A DNA stretch of 64,000 bases, from positions 52,839,554 to 52,903,553 of the forward strand of contig OX485803.1 of NCBI GenBank assembly GCA_950295325.1. Reading direction: 5' to 3'. Shown here one piece after another: positions 60,160 to 64,000 of this stretch (position 1 is its first letter; each line of letters opens with the position of its first letter). The notes beneath the pieces are model-generated. The model saw only the letters and a list, made by a program, of their open reading frames with translations. It was not told the origin of the DNA and searched no databases. Source of the stretch: Polytrichum commune. Taxonomy: Eukaryota; Streptophyta; Polytrichopsida; Polytrichales; Polytrichaceae. Made by a program: the position numbers and the translations under genes.

Positions 60160-60360
60160 TAAAAGTGAAGATTCTCATTCTCTAACTGAATTTCACATGA
60201 GCCCTCCAAATTGTGTGCAACATTGAACCTAAAAGGGTGTCCATTTTAAGCACAAAGTCCAATCTCATTGTAACACATATCTTTTTGGTGTCCATTCTTG
60301 ACTTACAAGTGACCGATTAAGAATAATGACCACATAAGGCCCACATACCTTACTTCTAAC
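60160..60360 (+). repeat. Dispersed repeat R, copy 5 (partial)
   Basis: Shares GTGAAGATTCTCATTCTC, AACCTAAAAGGGTGTC, AAGTCCAATCTCATTGTAAC and TGTCCATTCTTG blocks with other R copies. It lies downstream of the WD40 gene. Confidence 0.55.
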
Positions 60361-60834
60361 ACATCTACTGTATATGCCAAGACATGTTCAACCACATCTG
60401 CTTCCATGACACATGTGCAGCATAACTTCTGAACTAATCATTCAGCCCTCCACAAAGAGATCATCATCTTCATACATTCTATTCTCCACTGCATCAAGAC
60501 TCACAGAGAAAGGTTTCCTGTGTAAGCCTCCAACTCCAAGGCAACTCACTTCATTGATTTGTAGAAATTTCCCTTGGATGTATGTCTATAAGAAATAAAA
60601 AAAGTTTCCCAATGCAAAAAATGTTTCCCATGTATGCCTCCAATTCAAAGTTCAAACTAGAACACTGGAGTCGCCATTCTCCTACTCGTCTAGTTTGCAG
60701 ATTCCTCAACACAATCAAGAATGGGAAATTATGTTTTGACTCCAAACCCAATAGGACCCTTTAGTGTGTAGAACAAATGAATCCTAACCTGTCTAGCAAC
60801 CTAGTGGAGACAGAAAAAAAACGAAGGGTTATGG

Positions 60835-63697
60835 TTACTTTTCCCGCATCTTATCGACTACCTTACCCCTCCCTCCTCGTGCCTTCTCCTTGTCCTTTTC
60901 TTTATCCTTTTCTCCATCTTTATCTTCATCTTCATCTCTCTCCTTGTTCCCACCCATCAACTCGTCCACACAGAAGCAATAAAGCTCTTGGTGTAGTTGT
61001 TGCCACTGTTGCCCATTGTTCAAAGCGCGCCGTAACTCAGATCTCAACCTCTCTAACTCCATTTGCATGGCCGCTGTAGATCCCCTTTGCTGTCCAATCC
61101 CAACAAATTCTTTAATAAAACTAGAGAATCATTCCCACAATACCTACTCTGAAGGCTGACTTGGAAAGAGATATACCAGATTCAGGTAAATCCAGAAATC
61201 TAAACAGATTTTCACACATTTGTCTGAAGCATGCACTCCAAACTTACCCGATGGTTGCCCCAAAAACATACAAACCACCATTGCATTCAGCAACAATACA
61301 CTAAAAACTTCATTTAGTGTGGCATTTAAATTGGTGTGCCATGTTACGATCAATAATCTTCGCGACTTGTCATGTAGCACCAAGTGTCATGTGACACCTC
61401 TCTATGTGCCAGTGCTCATAAGACAGTGTGGGTCGATGTTGAATAGTGTGGGAACACTCTCTATATAAATCAGATGTTTAGTGTAGTGATTAGCTGATGT
61501 ATTGCAAAGAAAGAAAGTTATAAAATGGAAGAACTGACCTCCAACTCCTTGATTTGGCGTTCCATCGCAGCAGAGCTGTATGAATGGCCTTCCAGATCTT
61601 CATCTTCCGGGTACGTGGACGGGAGTACAACTAAGGGACCTTCCCAAGGGTTTGGTTCCTGAGTGACAGCATCAGAGGCCACATACTTGCTCAAAGGGGC
61701 AACCGGAAGCATTGGGGGTCGCCTATTAAAAGATCGAGCCTGTTGATCTATTCTGGACCCATGTGCCAGCATGGGTGATCGTGGAAGAACTAGCAAGCAG
61801 CTGATTGGTCCTGCATTCAGATTCAACGAGGTAAACATCTCAACATCCTTCACCCTGACAAAATTGTTCACTGTAAGTGAACATCTAAATTTTAACCCTT
61901 GAAGGACCAAAGGGCTCAATGTACGACCAATATACACAATTTCTAAGAGCCTCACCAAGTCTTGGAGTCATGTTTAATATAATTATGGGTTTTAACCTCT
62001 ATTTAGTTACATTGCCTTATGTCAAGGAGAAAGTATGTGACATAGATGATCACAATACTAAGCATGTATCTGCACCCAAGGGCACCAAGGCTGTGTATTT
62101 GAACCCAAATCTTCAACATCATTAAGGTATTCAATCCAGTTGAAAAGTGCAGTTGAAATAACTGTTCAACATCTACTGAGGCCCCAAGAACCCCCAGAAA
62201 ATATAAAGTCACTTAAAGTTACCTTTGCTGTGCGTAAAAGTCCGCAGCACTTGACGACTTGCCGTATCCCAGAGTCGTGCTGTACAGTCCTCAGAACCAG
62301 AAACTAGTGATACTCCATCCATACTAAACGCTAGAGATGTTACTGCTCGGCTGTTTGCACACAAAAAAAAAGGTTCATGAAAAATGGACAAATCACAGCT
62401 CAGAAGGACGCCCACCACTAAGTAAGCACAACTATTAGATGTCCTATATCCTGCATCAGGACATCAACTTTAAGAAAAGTATGACTTGCTCAGAAAAAAC
62501 TCCCAAAATGCTAATAACCAACTCAAGAAAGGATTACAAAACCATACGAACAAGGTTGACATTTAACAGCAACCAGGATACGTCAGTAAGTTTGTATCAC
62601 CTGTGGCCAATAAGAGCAGAATCTGTGCCGAGAAGGCCATCAGTGAGGATACCGGATGCAGTGGGCACTCCAAAATTGAGGGCAGTGATAAAAATCCTGC
62701 CATCTGAACCACCTGCATACAATGCATACTCACCTGGGTCCAATACAACAGCATTCAATGCAGTTGGGAAAACTATTGACCTTAGGAGCGTTCCTAAAGC
62801 CAGGCTCCATATCTGAAAATGCACATCAGAAACAAACAAACAAAAACTTGAATAAGCACATTACTTGGACCAGTAGATTACATAAGCAAGACATTGAAAA
62901 GAAGACTACCTTGGAAACATTAGAAACACAATTATGGATACCATTGTGTGTGAAAGAATGCTCAACATTACTATGACTTGGTTATAACAGCAGTCATTTC
63001 ACAAACCACAACCACCAACAAGATTGGAAACCTAGAATATACTGATTATCTATTGATAACTTCATAGATTTCTGCTTACATATTCATAGGGATTTTTCAT
63101 CAGGAATTGGTCCCTTATAATATCCAGTTGGTTGTTTAACATGCAACATCAATAATATATTATCATTTGTGGTGTATGCTCGGAGGATGTGATTGAATTT
63201 AAATGAAGAGCAAAAGATTTCAGTTCAGTGAGGGTCAAACTCATTTTTAGCACCTCTTGGCAGGCCAAAAGGAGTTTAATCATGCATGAACCCAAATAGG
63301 ACATTCATTGTTCAAACCTCCACAGTACCTCCGAGTAGGCACCGAAAACTTACCAAACATGGAAGGTGTTGTTGTAAGACAATCAACTTCTGACCAAAAG
63401 ACCCCTTGAGTATAACTCTATTGTCATGGATTGAAGGAGATCCCAATATAATGTCTGGAAGAAAGAAAGAAAATCGTAAAAGAAAAAGAAAGAAAAAAAG
63501 AAAAAAAGACGAGAGATCACCTTGCAAGTATGATCAAGAGAACAGGAGACTACAATAGCACTAGGGCCACCAGAGCCTGCAAGGACACCAGTCACTGGCA
63601 GGGTATGATCAGACCATCCATACATTGATGACACTTGTCCTTCTGCACCAGACCCATCTTCTCCTGTATCCAACACCCTGGTACCCAGAGCTCCCAT
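60835..63697 (-). CDS. RID3: WD40-repeat protein of the RID3 / WDR18 / IPI3 type, 5' end outside window
   Basis: The family acts in the nucleus with the Rix1/PELP1 complex in 60S ribosome assembly; Arabidopsis RID3 affects meristem formation. Exons on the minus strand: about 63697-63521, 62812-62601, 62350-62223, 61870-61539 and 61089-60835. GT-AG borders and phases agree at every junction. Visible WD40 blocks include DHTLPVTGVLAGSGG ... SCSLDHTCK|IWSLALG, LDPGEYALYAGGSDGRIFI and SRAVTSLAFS ... LVSGSEDCTARLWD. The C-terminus has the family's helical segment (ERQIKELE|QRGSTAAMQMELERLRSELR). It then runs on into a charged tail rich in Asp, Glu and Lys that Arabidopsis RID3 lacks. Upstream WD40 repeats lie beyond the window or in unresolved sequence above 63700. 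The first exon boundary shown is the open-frame limit, not a proven splice site. Confidence 0.85.
61299..61483 (+). mobile_element. Short MITE in the last intron of the WD40 gene
   Basis: Left tip CACTAAAAACTTCATTTAGTG is a hairpin; right tip is ATGTTTAGTG. TA flanks both sides (61297-61298 and 61484-61485). The tips match the 374-base family at 23962, but the interior differs and it is half as long. It sits in the intron 61090-61538 and does not touch splice sites. Confidence 0.7.
63468..63510 (+). repeat. A/G-rich tract (GAAA)n in a WD40 gene intron
   Basis: Purine-rich on the plus strand, so a long pyrimidine tract on the coding strand. It lies just inside the intron after the exon ending at 63521. 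Confidence 0.85.
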
Positions 63698-63709
63698 GGT
63701 TAGGCAGTA

Positions 63710-64000
63710 CCTTAGAAGAATATCTATTCCAGCTCAATGTCTGCCATGTGTCATTCTTACATTGGTAGAGACCCACTTAAATATCGCTTGAAGACAACAT
63801 TCTAGCACTAGTAAAGATAAAATAGAGCACTCTTTATGGTAGAGTTTATTATATTTGTCATGTAATCAATGAATCCCTCAAATTGAAGCAAAAATGAAGT
63901 GAATTACAGTTAAGAGCTTACAGGAAGATCAAAATAGTGCAGCCCTTCTCTCAAGTAGATCTTCCAACTAGTTGATCCTTGCAACTTTCAAGTTTTTAGG
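63710..64000. other. Probable intron or upstream exons of the WD40 gene, unresolved
   Basis: A donor-like CTTCCT|GTAAGC (minus strand, about 63915-63926) could end an exon, but its translation is not recognisably WD40. No exon is claimed. Confidence 0.3.

Overview
The window looks like nuclear DNA of a land plant with a large, repeat-rich genome. Two conserved, intron-containing plant-type genes lie at the right end, both on the minus strand: a complete GDP-mannose pyrophosphorylase (CYT1/VTC1 type, 4 exons, 361 residues, 56199-57904) and the 3' part of a WD40 gene of the RID3/WDR18/IPI3 type (five exons seen, 60835 to about 63697, running out of the window). GT-AG introns and matching codon phases at every junction support both models. 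The transposon mix would fit a seed-free vascular plant such as a fern, but that is inference and the species was not identified.

Left end (1-6120): a decayed non-LTR retrotransposon on the plus strand. Its domains are an apurinic-type (APE) endonuclease, a reverse transcriptase, RNase H, a Cys/His finger and a PD-(D/E)XK-like endonuclease. Two nuclease types in one element is the hallmark of the Dualen/RandI group, not of the usual plant L1 and RTE LINEs. Next to it lies a possible tRNA-derived SINE relic.

Middle (6.1-47 kb): no convincing host gene, but layers of DNA transposons, several with target-site duplications readable by eye. (a) A TA-flanked MITE family with palindromic ends: 6521, 10722 and 23962, plus a shorter relative at 61299 inside an intron. 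(b) A 5.0 kb Mutator-like element, 17283-22293, with a perfect 9-bp duplication, GC-rich terminal repeats, inverted copies of one gene in its two arms and a cluster of GGCTATTGCC-like motifs. (c) A small element bounded by G/C runs with a 9-bp duplication at 25519. (d) A Tc1-like DD34E transposase pseudogene from 31036 to 38811, split by a CACTA MITE and by a 6.3 kb nested insertion. That insertion contains a 2.6 kb element with a perfect 9-bp duplication and a 1.1 kb element with 26-bp terminal repeats, an 8-bp duplication and an AT-hook reading frame. (e) CACTA and hAT-like MITEs and foldback elements at 39-47 kb.

47-56 kb holds simple-sequence tracts and tandem duplications, including about three units of 0.6-1.0 kb at 49.8-52.75 kb, but no gene I can name.

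The two host genes have no functional link that I can see. One makes GDP-mannose for ascorbate, cell wall and glycoprotein synthesis. The other is probably a nucleolar ribosome-assembly factor. No rRNA, intact tRNA, CRISPR array or organellar gene was recognised.
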